From assembly GCA_028386065.3 (NCBI GenBank), contig JAKUCV010007158.1:124001-188000 (forward strand): a DNA stretch of 64,000 nt, read 5' to 3'. A program made the translations under genes and the position numbers. Of this stretch, positions 43,419 to 53,919 are shown piece after piece (within the stretch, counting starts at the first letter, position 1; every line of letters begins with the position of its first letter). The notes under the pieces are model-generated. The model saw nothing but the letters and a program-made list of their open reading frames with translations, had not been told where the DNA came from and did no database searches. The stretch is from Turnera subulata. Its lineage: Eukaryota > Streptophyta > Magnoliopsida > Malpighiales > Passifloraceae.

Positions 43419-44441
43419 TTAATCAACACCAATAAAATCAATTTTCTCACCATAGATAAAACCCATTTCTTCAACTTTCTTCCCTTTAGCCTCTTTTAAC
43501 TTTCTCCCCTCTTCTTGTTCATCCTTTGTTAATTTATCTCCATGAAACAAAGAATCATCTGCAAAAATATTCGTTTCCACTTGTTCAACTACCTGTTCAC
43601 CTTTATTGGCTCCCTGCCAAAAAAAATTATTTTCTTGAACCACGAACTCTTCTTTCTCCTCCTCCTGAGAAAATAATTCTTCCACCTTAATTTTTGACAA
43701 CCTATAATACTCACCAAGAAACTTGGAAGCTTGACTGAAATCTGGTAGTGACAAAGTTTCCAGCTCAATTCTTCCCCGTCTTCTAACTTCTTCAGCACAT
43801 CGATCATCTTTACTACAACTAGACAATAGTAATGTCTCTAAACCACAAGAATTATCCACTCCACTCTTCACACACTTAGCACCTACTTGACTGTCATTGC
43901 CACTGTCGTCACACTGTTGTTGTTAACTTGTCCTCCTCTTTTTGAAATTGAGGCGATTCTGATGCACAATTAGTTCAGTTTTTAACGCATCAATCGTCAA
44001 ACTCTTGAGATCTTGAAATTCTTCAATAGCTTTCACCTTGCAATCAAAACTGAATGGTAGGCTTCGGAAAATTATCTTGACAACCTGAAAATCTGATATC
44101 TTCTCACCGTTAGCTCTCAAACTATTGACTAAATTTTATATTCGACAGAAATAGCCATCAATTGTTTCATCTTTTTCCATATGGAGAAGCTCAAACTCTT
44201 TTCTCAACTCATGAAAATTGATTTTTTTCACATCCTCTCCGCCACCATAAGTTTTCAGCAAAGCATCCAAATATTCTTTTGCCGTTTTAGCATATCTGAA
44301 TCTTTGAGAAACTTGAACATCTACCTGTTGTTTGAGGTAGTGCAGTGTTTCATCATTCTTTTCCATCTCTTCTTGTATATGATTTTGAATCCCACACTCA
44401 ACAATATCCCAAACTTTAATGTGTTTGAAGAAAGTCCTCAT
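43419..44441 (-). pseudogene. gag: Copia-type gag, broken, with no pol
   Basis: The first piece (44441-44136) begins MRTFFKHIKVWDIVECG and continues with KEYLDALLKTYGGGEDVKK and ELLHMEKDETIDGYFCRI, a UBN2-type Copia gag. The second piece (44120-43923) continues with ISDFQVVKIIFRSLPFSFD and DLKSLTIDALKTELI. The third (43871-43419) is an acidic region I do not recognise. TAA/TAG stops separate the pieces. The polypurine tract and LTR follow within about 300 bp, leaving no room for protease, integrase or RT. This is a non-autonomous derivative that had lost pol. Confidence 0.7.
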
Positions 44442-44444
44442 TAG

Positions 44445-46306
44445 CCTCTACCACATCTCAAAATAATCTTAGCCATTAAATTTAAAAACAAGACAATCAA
44501 TATACTTTGCATCTATAATGAAACAACACTGTCCTTGCCGTCCCAAACTGTGATCCAAGATAATACCAAATTACCAAGCTTGTGTGACAAAAAAAAAAAT
44601 CCAATCTTCACTGGAGGAAAAATACGGTACATTGGCTTTTTTTTTTTAATGCACTTCTTCTTCCCACCAATATTGTTTCTGCTCCACGAACTATTACTTT
44701 TTCTGTTCACACAATTTTTTCTTCAACTTGTGCGCACGCAACCACACACACTAGCCCTTCGCTTCCTTGCCCAATCTTTTTTTTTATAAGGATGCAGCCC
44801 CTTCTTTTGTGCTATTCACGGTTTGACAAATTCATCAATCCCTCAAAAACACTGCACCCTTTCTTCTTTTTTTTTTCACAAAACAACGAACCTATTTTTT
44901 TTCTTCTCCACCAACACCTTTTTGCTTTCAGCTCCTCGCTCCACAGTAGTATCACCACAAACATTTTTTTTCAACAGCCCAACCAATTCCAATTTTTTTC
45001 GCCGCAAACACTTTTTGGATTTGCAGCTCTCCACGAGCACCACTTTGTTTACTCTTTTCTTGTTGTGCAGCGTCTTCGTGGGTCATCACATGCTCCAGGC
45101 CCCGCTACCCAGCCTACCCACTCAACACACACATACATTTATAGGATATTTATGTTTTATAAAAAGCGTTTTATATGAATAAACTTTTAAAAATAATTAA
45201 ATTTTTAGACATGTATAATATTAGACCGGTTGCATTTTACACCTCAAAAAGACAAATATATGAATTGGCATGACTTTTTTTTTTTTGAATGAGACTGGAA
45301 TGATTAATTTACTGCAAATAGTAATACCAAAATTTTTAACTTTAAAATGTTGGCCCAAATTTAATGTGTTCATGAACAATAATAATATATGACAAGACAT
45401 ATAAGCAAGCATCAAAAAACAAATAGCTCTTCATAAAAGACCAAATCTATTTTTGTAGGTTAAATCATCAAGTAAACTTTTCCTAGAGACCAAATTTTCC
45501 TTTTTGGCAAAATCAATGGTTCATCAGGAGGCTCAATTGTGTATTTTGCAGCAACCCCGGCCCTGCCATGGTAGATATTTAACATGTTGATGTAACCAGT
45601 GCTGTAGTAAATCCTTTTTTTTTTTCCTCCTTCTATTTGTCATAAAACCGCCCTAATCATATCAAATGTATTAAATTTGCAAAATGTTTATTACATATTT
45701 CCAATTTTTTTCCGTGTGCCACATCTCATGGATGAAAGTTGGTGTGTGGAGTGGAGAGGAATTAGGATGCGGCACATCTCAATCCCTCCATAATGTATAG
45801 TATGTAGTTGAGTTATAATGATGAAAGTATAACAACAACAATACAAAGAAAATGAAGCACATCTCAATCCCTCCATAATGTATAGTATGTAGTTGAGTTA
45901 TAATGATGAAAGTATAACAACAACAATACAAAGAAAATGAAGTTTTAATTTTCTAAATGTGAAATTTTGTCTTTGCATGAGGGAAATAAACTCGTTCTGT
46001 CATATTTTATGATGAATTTTTTTCCGCAAAATAAAGCATGCAAGCAATTGGGATTTGTTTAAGTCAATGATTAATATGGTGAAAAATGATTGACCCGCTA
46101 GCATGACTTTTTGCAGCTCAACAATGTACCAAGTATACTTTAAAGTTGGTGTACACAGAAATTGGGTTGTGCCACATCACCTTTGATGTATAATATATAG
46201 ATATATACAAAGTTGCCAAAAATATTTACTTTTCTTTTCAATGAAAATGTTTTTTCTCTACTTTTTAAAGAATTTGATTAATATAAATGTGAAATTTATG
46301 GGGTGG
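44445..46306. other. No gene recognised; T-rich and repetitive DNA
   Basis: 44580-45110 holds poly-T/poly-A runs and CT-rich DNA, which gives a Phe/Ser-rich frame without meaning. The rest is A+T rich. The only structure is the 85-bp tandem duplication at 45772-45941. The 5' part of the gag-only Copia element may extend into 44445-44600, but its LTR is not seen. Confidence 0.5.
45772..45941. repeat. Perfect 85-bp tandem duplication
   Basis: 45772-45856 and 45857-45941 read identically, starting GCACATCTCAATCCCTCC. No differences are seen, which suggests a very recent event (or an assembly effect). Confidence 0.93.
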
Positions 46307-46323
46307 AAGGATGGTTTGGTCTG
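46307..46323. other. 17-bp target-site duplication of the LINE, left copy
   Basis: AAGGATGGTTTGGTCTG here is repeated exactly at 52001-52017 directly after the A-tail. It sets the LINE limits at 46324-52000. Confidence 0.95.
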
Positions 46324-46506
46324 ATCTAAGGATTTTGCACGTTAATGAGGAATTTAGTCTCCCGAATTCTTCGGGTTTTCTCTCGTCTTTGTGCGAGTTC
46401 TCTCCCTTTAGGGTTTCTGCCTCCCTGTTAGGGTTTGCCCTATCTAGGGTTTTCTTTTGCTTTTTTCTCGGTTTTGACTGTTTTTTTATCGGTGTGGGGG
46501 CTGGTA

Positions 46507-47682
46507 ATGGCGTCCAGCGGTGGTATCCCCCGTCGACGTGAAGCTGGGCCGCTAGCGATGCGAACCGAAGGGGAGAGGAAGGTTATTGTCGTCGAGGATG
46601 ACCCGTCTGAGGAGGCGCAGTCGGAGGTGCAGCTCTGTTTGGTGGGTAGGTTATGGACTGATCGTCCATTCAACGCACAGGCTTTTATGAAGACCATGAA
46701 ACTGGTCTGAAAGCCGGTGCATGATCTGGAGATTTCTCAATTGGACACAAACCTTTTTGTGTTCCAATTCTTCCATTGGCGTGATCGTGTGAGGGAAGGA
46801 AGTTTGGGTATATTTCAAATATGAGAGGTTGCCCTGGTTCTATTTTCATTGTAGGTGCATGGGTCACGTGGTGAGGGACAGCTCTACTGTGGATGATGAT
46901 GATCTTCAGAACCCCCTCTTGTTCCAATACGGAGATGAACTGCGGGCCTCTCTTCTCCGTCGGACTGGTTTCTCCCAGGGGTCTCGACTTAATGATGAGA
47001 AAGTGAAGAGGAAATTGATTTTCAAACCAGGGCGTGAGAAGGTGGATACTAGGAGGGAGGCGAACCCGGTGACCAAGGATCACACCACTTGGCTGCTCCA
47101 CAGCCTCTGAGGCCTGAGTTTGGTCAAGCGAGGGAGGAGGATCTAAATGGAGATTCTATAAGGGGCGGGTCCCAGGCTGTATTACCAAAGCGCAACCCCA
47201 TTGATAGCTCTCTTGGTAAGATTGTTGCACAGGTTCAGGGTTTTGGGCTACAAGAGGTTGAGATTTTGGCTGGGGTTGACGTTGTGTCAAAACATGCACC
47301 CACTTCCTCTCGGACAGCTACGGTTAGTGATACGTTCTCCTCCGAGGATCCATACGTGACTAAAGGGGTTCCTGTAGGGTCTCATATACCTGTCACTAGC
47401 TCTCCTCCACCGGGGTCCCCCTTAAAACCACCACCATCTCTATCCGAGAACTTCATCGCCTCTGACCATACCAAACCCAATTCACTATCTCTCACCCAAT
47501 TCCCGATAACCGACCCTTTTGCCCATAGGTTACCTGAGCCTTTAGTTCTTCATCATGCCCTAATTGACCCACCTAAGACTATCACGATGTGGAAACGTCT
47601 GGCTCGGAATCTTTCGAGTAATGAGGGTCCCTCTGCTCTGGCTGCGAGTGATCCAAAGCGGAAATATGTGGGGCTGAGATGA
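46507..47682 (+). pseudogene. LINE ORF1 (RNA-binding protein), interrupted
   Basis: It starts MASSGGIPRRREAGPLAMRT and enters a DUF4283-like region (CLVGRLWTDRPFNAQAFMKT). A TGA where Trp is expected (46708-46710) breaks it, after which LDTNLFVFQFFHWRDRVREG continues. A degraded CCHC knuckle follows near 46850 (CRCMGHVVRD). The last part (47089-47682) is a Pro/Ser-rich tail. The expected role is binding LINE RNA. At least two stops and a frameshift. Confidence 0.7.
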
Positions 47683-47793
47683 TGGGAGTGTGGAGAAGTC
47701 GAAGGGTGGCAGGAAGAAACGCAAGGAGGCGGCTGGTGATTTGGATTGTGCTTCTGATTTGGCGGAGGTTGTTGGGCAACCCCGCCAAGCATT

Positions 47794-50190
47794 ATGAGTC
47801 TCTTATGTTGGAACTGTTGTGGTTTAGGTGATCCACGTGCAGTTTCCGGTCTATGCAAGCTGTTACAGCTTGAAAACCCTCTCTTAGTCTTCCTCTCAGA
47901 GACTAGGTTGAAGAAGTTTGAGATGGAAATGATTTCTAGGCGACTGAGATGGGATGGGATGCTTGTTGTGGAGTGTGAGGGTAGTGGGAGAGCTCGAAGT
48001 GGGGGTTGGCACTTCTGTGGAAGAATGATTTACAGGTTACTCCCCGATCGCTCTCTTTGCATCATATTGATGTCTTAGTTGTGGGGGGGGGAATGTTTCA
48101 GACCAATGGCGATTTACTGGGCTATACGGGTGGCCTGAAATGACCGAAAAGTGGCGAACATGGGAGCTGTGGAATCGGCTAGGGGATTTGCCAGATGTTC
48201 CTTGGCTGTGTGGTGGGGATATCAACGAAATTTTATTTCAATGGGAAAAGAGAGGGGGTTTACCACGATCTTTTAATGCTATGCAGAAGTTTTATGATAC
48301 CCTGGTAAATCTGCAGCTCTATGATCTAGGCTACATGGGATGCGATTCTACATGGGCCAATGATCATCATGATCATACCCATATTGAGGAGCGAATCGAC
48401 AGAACAGTCGCCTCCACTGCCTGGTCTGAATTGTTCCCTAGAGCTCTTGTCAGGCACTTACCTCGCCAGGGTTCAGATCATGCCCCATTAAAGGTAGTGC
48501 TAGATAGAGCGCAGGTCTTTCAAGTCAAGCAGCAACGCCTCTTCCATTTTGAAGCGGTGTGGCTGAGGGATGAGCAGTGTGCGGCTACGGTGGACAGAGC
48601 ATGGAGTTCGGATTCTTTTGAAGCACCCATGGGGCGAGTTCTGCATAAATTGATCGGTGTAGCCAGTTGCTCTCTGAATGGAGCAAGGCACATTTCCCTA
48701 ATATATTCTTGTCTCTAAAGGAAAAGTGCCAATTGCTTGAAGACTTGAATAAGGCTATCCAAACACCTGAAGTGGTTCAATGCTCTAAGTGTGTTAATAA
48801 GGAGATTGAAGCCCTCATTGTCTAGGAAGAAGTGTTATAGTCACAGAGAACCAGGATTTCTTGGCTGAAGGATGGGGAGAAAAATACCAAATACTTCTTT
48901 CAGAAAGCTAATCAACGTAGTAAGGCGAATGGAATTATAGGTATCAAGAATAGTTCGGGGCAGTGGATGACCACTCAGCGAGACATTGCAAATGTCTTCA
49001 ATGATTTTTATTTCGAGTTATTCAGGTCTGATGCCCCCCTTTGTATGGATCCCGTGTTATCGTCAGTGCAAGGGAGAGTTACCGAGGCTATGCGATCTGA
49101 GCTAGACAAACCTTATATTCGGTCTGAAATCCTAATTGCTTTGAAACAAATGCATCCATCCAAGGCACCCGGACCGGACAGTATGTCTCCATTATTTTTT
49201 CAAAACTTCTGGTCCATAGTGGGAGATGATATTTGCTCTTTAGTTTTGGATGTCTTGAATAATGGTGCCGATCGTACTCCCTTAAATCATACTTTTGTCA
49301 CCTTAATTCCAAAAGTCAAGCATCCGGAATTATGTAGCCAGTACCGACCAATCAGTCTCTGTAATGTGGTTTTCAAACTGATTACTAAGGTCATTGCAAA
49401 TCGTTTGAAACTCATTTTACCGCAGATAGTTGGCGAGGAGCAAAGTGCCTTTGTCCCAGGTAGATTGATTACTGATAATACTCTTATTGCCTTTGAATTT
49501 TTCCACTATATGAAGAAGGTATGTACTGGCAAGAAGGGCTCTATGGGATTGAAGCTGGACATGAGTAAAGCTTATGATCGTGTGGAGTGGGATTTCCTGG
49601 AGGCTATCTTGACTCGGCCGGGGTTCAATTCTTCTTGGGTTAAGCTCATGATGAGATGTGTCAGGTCAGTTTTATATTCATTGCTCATCAATTGTGTTCC
49701 CCAACAGAAGATTATCCCTTCTAGAGGTATCCGCCAGGGGGACCCTCTTTCTCCCTACCTATTCCTGCTGTGTGCTGAGGGATTATCTTGTCTTATCAAT
49801 CGGAGAGTCGAGGAAGGTCGAATCCATGGAGTTCGGGCATGCAGTACAACCCCATCTGTCTCTCATTTATTTTTTGCAGACAATAGCATTTGTTTGCGCG
49901 AGCTACTAGAGGAGAAGTTATGGTTATTTCTTCTATCCTGAAACAATATGAAGATGCTTCAGGTTAGAAGGTGAATTTAGATAAATCGGAGGTTTTATTT
50001 AGCCGAAATGTGCCTGATCAGCTAATATCCAGTATCCAAGGGGTTCTTAATGTTAAGGCAGTCCAATCCTTCGATCGTTATCTGGGTTTACCAGTCATGG
50101 TGGGTCGCTCTATGAAGTTGATCTTTGCTTTTGTTAGAGACAGATTGCTGAAGAAGATGGGCCAATAGAAGGAACAATTTTTATCAAATG

Positions 50191-50236
<46 letters not shown>

Positions 50237-51968
50237 GGAGGGAACTATTTATTAAATCTATAGCTCAAGCTGTTCCCAACTGTGTGATGAGTTGTTTCCT
50301 TCTGCCTGCTTCGATACGTGATGAGATTGAGGTGCTTATCCAGAAATTCTAGTGGGGCCACAGAGATGGGAAGAGGAAGATACATTGGCTATCTTGGGAA
50401 AAACTATGTCGGAAGAAATCAGTGGGTGGATTGGGTTATAGGTCCCTTGATGCCTTCAACATGGCTTTCTTAGCCAAGCAAGGTTGGCGACTTATTTCTA
50501 ATGAATGCAGTCTTCAGGCTAGCATCCTCAAGGCACGATATTTTCCTCGTTCTTCTTTCCTCTAGGCCAATGTGGGATCTAATCCAAGCTATACCTGGAG
50601 AAGTATCCATAAGGCCAAGTTCCTATTGGAAAAAGGGGTTCGATGGCTAGTCGGCAATGGGACTCAGATCCGGATTTGGAAGGATAAATGGCTACCAAGA
50701 GAAGAAAATTTCTTAGTCAATTCACCAGTTCGGGAGCTCGATCCGCAGGCTTATGTATCGGAGTTAATTGATGAATCTGCGGCTGATTGGAAATATGAGC
50801 TCCTTGAGTCCATTTTCTCACATGACGAAGCCCAACTTATTAAAAGCATCCCCTTAAGTGCACGTCTCCCTGCTGATATGCCTACCTGAAACTTCAGCCC
50901 TTCGGGACAGTACACTGTCAAAACAGGGCATCACCTTTGTCTGTCTAGTTTGCATCCATCATGGGCTTTGACAGAGACTGTGGCTCCTGGTCTATCATCA
51001 CTTTGGTGGTAATGATTATGGAAACTCCATATCCCTCCAAAGTTAAGATCGTTTGCCTGGCGCATATGCACGAATATCCCTCCTGTTCGGGCTAACTTGA
51101 TGAATAGATTGGGACTCGGTGATGCCCTGTGTCTTAGATGTAACTGTGCACCAGAGAAAACTGTTCATCTCCTTATTGACTGTCCCGCTTCTCAAGCTGT
51201 ATGGAATGTTAGTGGTATTCTGCAATCCTCCTCTAATCTCTCTTCGGGCTTGACATGAGATTGGCTTGTCCAATTGGCAGCTTCGTCAGATAGCTCTTTA
51301 TTGGAACGTTCTTTATGCTTATCCTGGTAATATGGAAGGATCGTAATCAACGTATATTCCAAGATAAAGAATCGCCTCCATCCGTGATTGCTAACTCAGC
51401 CATGAATCTGTTGACAGGTTACCAGGATGCTAACAAGCCGGAGATATCGGTGGCTACCAATAGCCAATCTCAAAGATGGAAACCACCTCCTATGCACACA
51501 TACAAGCTCAACACTAATGTAGCTATCTCCACGATGAGCACAGGTTTAGGAGCCATACTGCGCAACTGGCATGGTGAGGTATTGGCTCTGGCAACCAAGG
51601 TCCTCCCTGTTCGCATGGAGCCAACGGCCGGTGAAGCTTTGGCAGCCCGCTGGGGCCTAAGCGTTGCGGCGGAGCTTGGCATCAACAACCTGATCCTAGA
51701 GATGGATTCTCACACAGTCGTCTCGACTTTATAGTCTGCTTCTACTCCAACTACAACAATCGGACATGTGATTGCTGATTTACGTTCTTTAATTTCCTAC
51801 TTTTTTTGTTTTTCAGTCTTTTATATTCCTCGTTCTACAAACAAGGCAGCTGATTGCCTAAGTCATCTTGCTTTTACTTTTGGAACTGAGCATCTGTGGT
51901 TTAATAACTTCCCAGATGCAATTTCTGCTATTGTCGCTACTGATGTAGCTTCCTTCAATTTGAATTAA
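47794..51968 (+). pseudogene. LINE ORF2: endonuclease, reverse transcriptase, RNase H-like domain, broken
   Basis: The endonuclease begins MSLLCWNCCGLGDPRAVSGL with the catalytic LSETRL, and closes with QGSDHAPLKV (the SDH motif intact, near 48474). A frameshift lies near 48080 and stops near 48717 and 48837. RT starts about 49140 with KAPGPDSMSPLFFQ. It has KLDMSKAYDRVEW and GIRQGDPLSPYLFLLCAEGL, but the catalytic box reads FFADNSICL instead of FADDS. Further stops follow, with the G run at 50192-50235. The zf-RVT region lies around 51050-51200. The RNase H-like domain (51480-51968) has LNTNVAISTMSTGLGAILRN and LILEMDSHTVVS. The change of the second catalytic Asp to Asn would abolish RT even without the stops. 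Confidence 0.88.
50192..50235. repeat. 44-base G homopolymer inside LINE ORF2
   Basis: An uninterrupted G run. The related LINE at 61079-61090 reads ATGTTGGTAAGGAACTC at the same place, so the run replaced or expanded a short G-rich segment. It may be a sequencing or assembly artefact, or a real slippage expansion. Confidence 0.95.
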
Positions 51969-52000
51969 GCAGCAATAAAAGTTTGTTTTCACCAAAAAAA

Positions 52001-52017
52001 AAGGATGGTTTGGTCTG
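52001..52017. other. 17-bp target-site duplication of the LINE, right copy
   Basis: Exact repeat of 46307-46323, directly after the A-tail. Confidence 0.95.
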
Positions 52018-52373
52018 CAAATATGTGGTATCTTCTCTTTGTAAAAAGATGGCATTTTTTTTAGCATAAAATTCATTAATAATAAATATCATCATCAGCA
52101 AAAACAAAAGTGAATATCTTTTAATAAGCAAACATGGAAGGAGTGGAACAACTGGAAAAAAAAAAAAGGGAAAAAAAAGCGCGATGGAATCAGGGAGCCT
52201 TGGACAACCATTTTTTTTTTTTGTCACAAAGTAAAGCTAATTAATTGAAAGTATGGTGGGGCCTGGGGGAAAGGATAAATTAGGAAAATCAAATAATAAA
52301 GTTGAAGGGGAGGACTGCCACGTGTCACGTGCAGAAGCTCCCACCCTTCAACTTTATATGTATGTTATAGATT

Positions 52374-52890
52374 TGAAACCTGACACAACAAACTAGGTGA
52401 CACCTCGGTGCCCCACACAGTAGTAACACCCTTGGTGTTTCTCACAACTGTTACTTGCTATGCATGATAATAAAATTCTGACACACCTATTTATATAGAC
52501 TCTAACTTAACGGACAAGACAAGACTCCTAAACCAAATGGACTTGGACTCTTAAAACCTAATACATAATGATTTTTAAACCCAATCAAATTAGGCTTAGC
52601 AAGACGAAGCCTGGAAGATGTTCTTGAAATATAGGATGCAACTTGTAAGGATGTGGAGCTAAAGGTTTGGTTTGATTCAAGAAAGATGTTATTGCTCGAA
52701 GTAACGTTCGAGTAACTCACTGCAACAACAAGACGCTGAAGGCACTTTGCAATTGATGAAATTAGGTAGAGTCATATTCATGCTTACAAGCTTAGTTTAA
52801 GGAAGACATTGTTGGGTATTAAACTAAGCCTAATATGATTGGGTTTAAAAGTCCTTATGTAATTAGGTTTTAAGAATCAATTAAATTTTT
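52374..52890. mobile_element. Head-to-head rearranged fragment of the short-LTR Copia relative
   Basis: 52374-52600 matches the minus-oriented LTR at 42874-43116 but lacks its last bases. 52606-52815 matches the internal 3' end of that element in the opposite orientation. 52816 to about 52885 begins a plus-oriented LTR (TGTTGGGTATTAAACTAAGC) that soon breaks off. So the two LTR pieces face each other around a 200-bp internal segment. No primer site or target duplication is seen. An inversion after insertion, or an aberrant integration, would explain it. Confidence 0.65.
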
Positions 52891-53915
52891 ATTTATCACT
52901 CACAGTGCCTTCTTCCTCAATGGTTTTGGAATTCAAAACTCCATCTTCGTGAGGTCTCATCCTCCTTCAAATCAATTTTTGTTTGAAAATTCTCTACCAA
53001 GATTCTTCACTCAACCCTGGAACAAACACACCCAATACATCAAACACCCCCAAAACAATTCTTCAAGTTGTCCTCCTCTAATAAGTTATTTATCTAATAT
53101 CTTGGTATTGGTTTTTTTGTTCTTTTTTTAGGTTTTGATTGGTTCTTTTTATTTTGGGTTGTTGCTTGCAATTCCCATCATAATACCACTAAGGTGCCAT
53201 TCTTTGACAAGTCATCCACTACACTTCTACATTGGATCTTCGACACTTGCTCACAGTGGTCATCCTAGATGGTTATTTCTTTTTTGGTTGGATATCATCT
53301 CGTAATATTACCTATTGATATTGATGCCCTTCTAAAGCAAACGGTGCAGAAAAACAAAACAATCAAGAGAGATCTTGATCTTTTAAATTCATTCTGGATA
53401 ATCAGCAAATTCAAGATGCTATTTAGTCAATTAATTGATGAGGAGGAGATGGGAAGTGAGAGAATGTCATGTGTTTCGGAAAAAAGATTAAGACAACATG
53501 CTTTCTTATTAAGGAGATTTATGTCATTTCCCAACCAAACAAATGTAAAAGAGAGTGCCGATATTATTAGTTAGGGGAGTGTAAATATGGATTCCTACGG
53601 CTACATATTGCCAAACACCAACCAAAATATATCTTTGCTTCTTCATAAATGGTGGAAGTTCCACTAAAGTGGTGGCTGTAAATTAATCTCTAAGGTAGTG
53701 AAATATTATATGGCATGAGTAGCCACCTACACAAATGATGCAACTATTGTGCTGGGTTACCATCCTGCATTACCAGAGCAGGAATATGGCTTCTTGTCCT
53801 TCTACAAGGTAAAATCAAGAGGAAGTGCTTAATTGTCAGTTAGAAATGCAATTTCTCCAATCAGTTTGTTCCACAAAGAAACTCAACACAGCTGCAATAT
53901 AAAGTTATACGCCAT
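52891..53915. other. No gene recognised
   Basis: Mixed A+T-rich DNA. A 101-codon frame at 53269-53574 (DALLKQTVQKNKTIKRDLDL and downstream) has no family I know and no coding neighbours, so I treat it as uncertain. Confidence 0.4.
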
Positions 53916-53919
53916 AACT

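Larger units (their letters stand above)
46324..52000 (+). mobile_element. Full-length L1-type LINE, inactive
   Basis: 5.7 kb between exact 17-bp target duplications, ending in an A-run after an AATAAA signal (51973-51978). It has an ORF1 region with a DUF4283-like domain, and an ORF2 with endonuclease, reverse transcriptase, a zinc-binding domain and an RNase H-like domain. A complete 5' end is rare for plant LINEs. Several stops and frameshifts, an altered RT active site and a 44-base G run show it is dead. The element at 59205-62852 is a close relative. Confidence 0.9.

Noticed and set aside
44792..45182. Phe-rich frames of about 120 codons
   Set aside because: They come from poly-T runs in noncoding DNA and several frames are open together.
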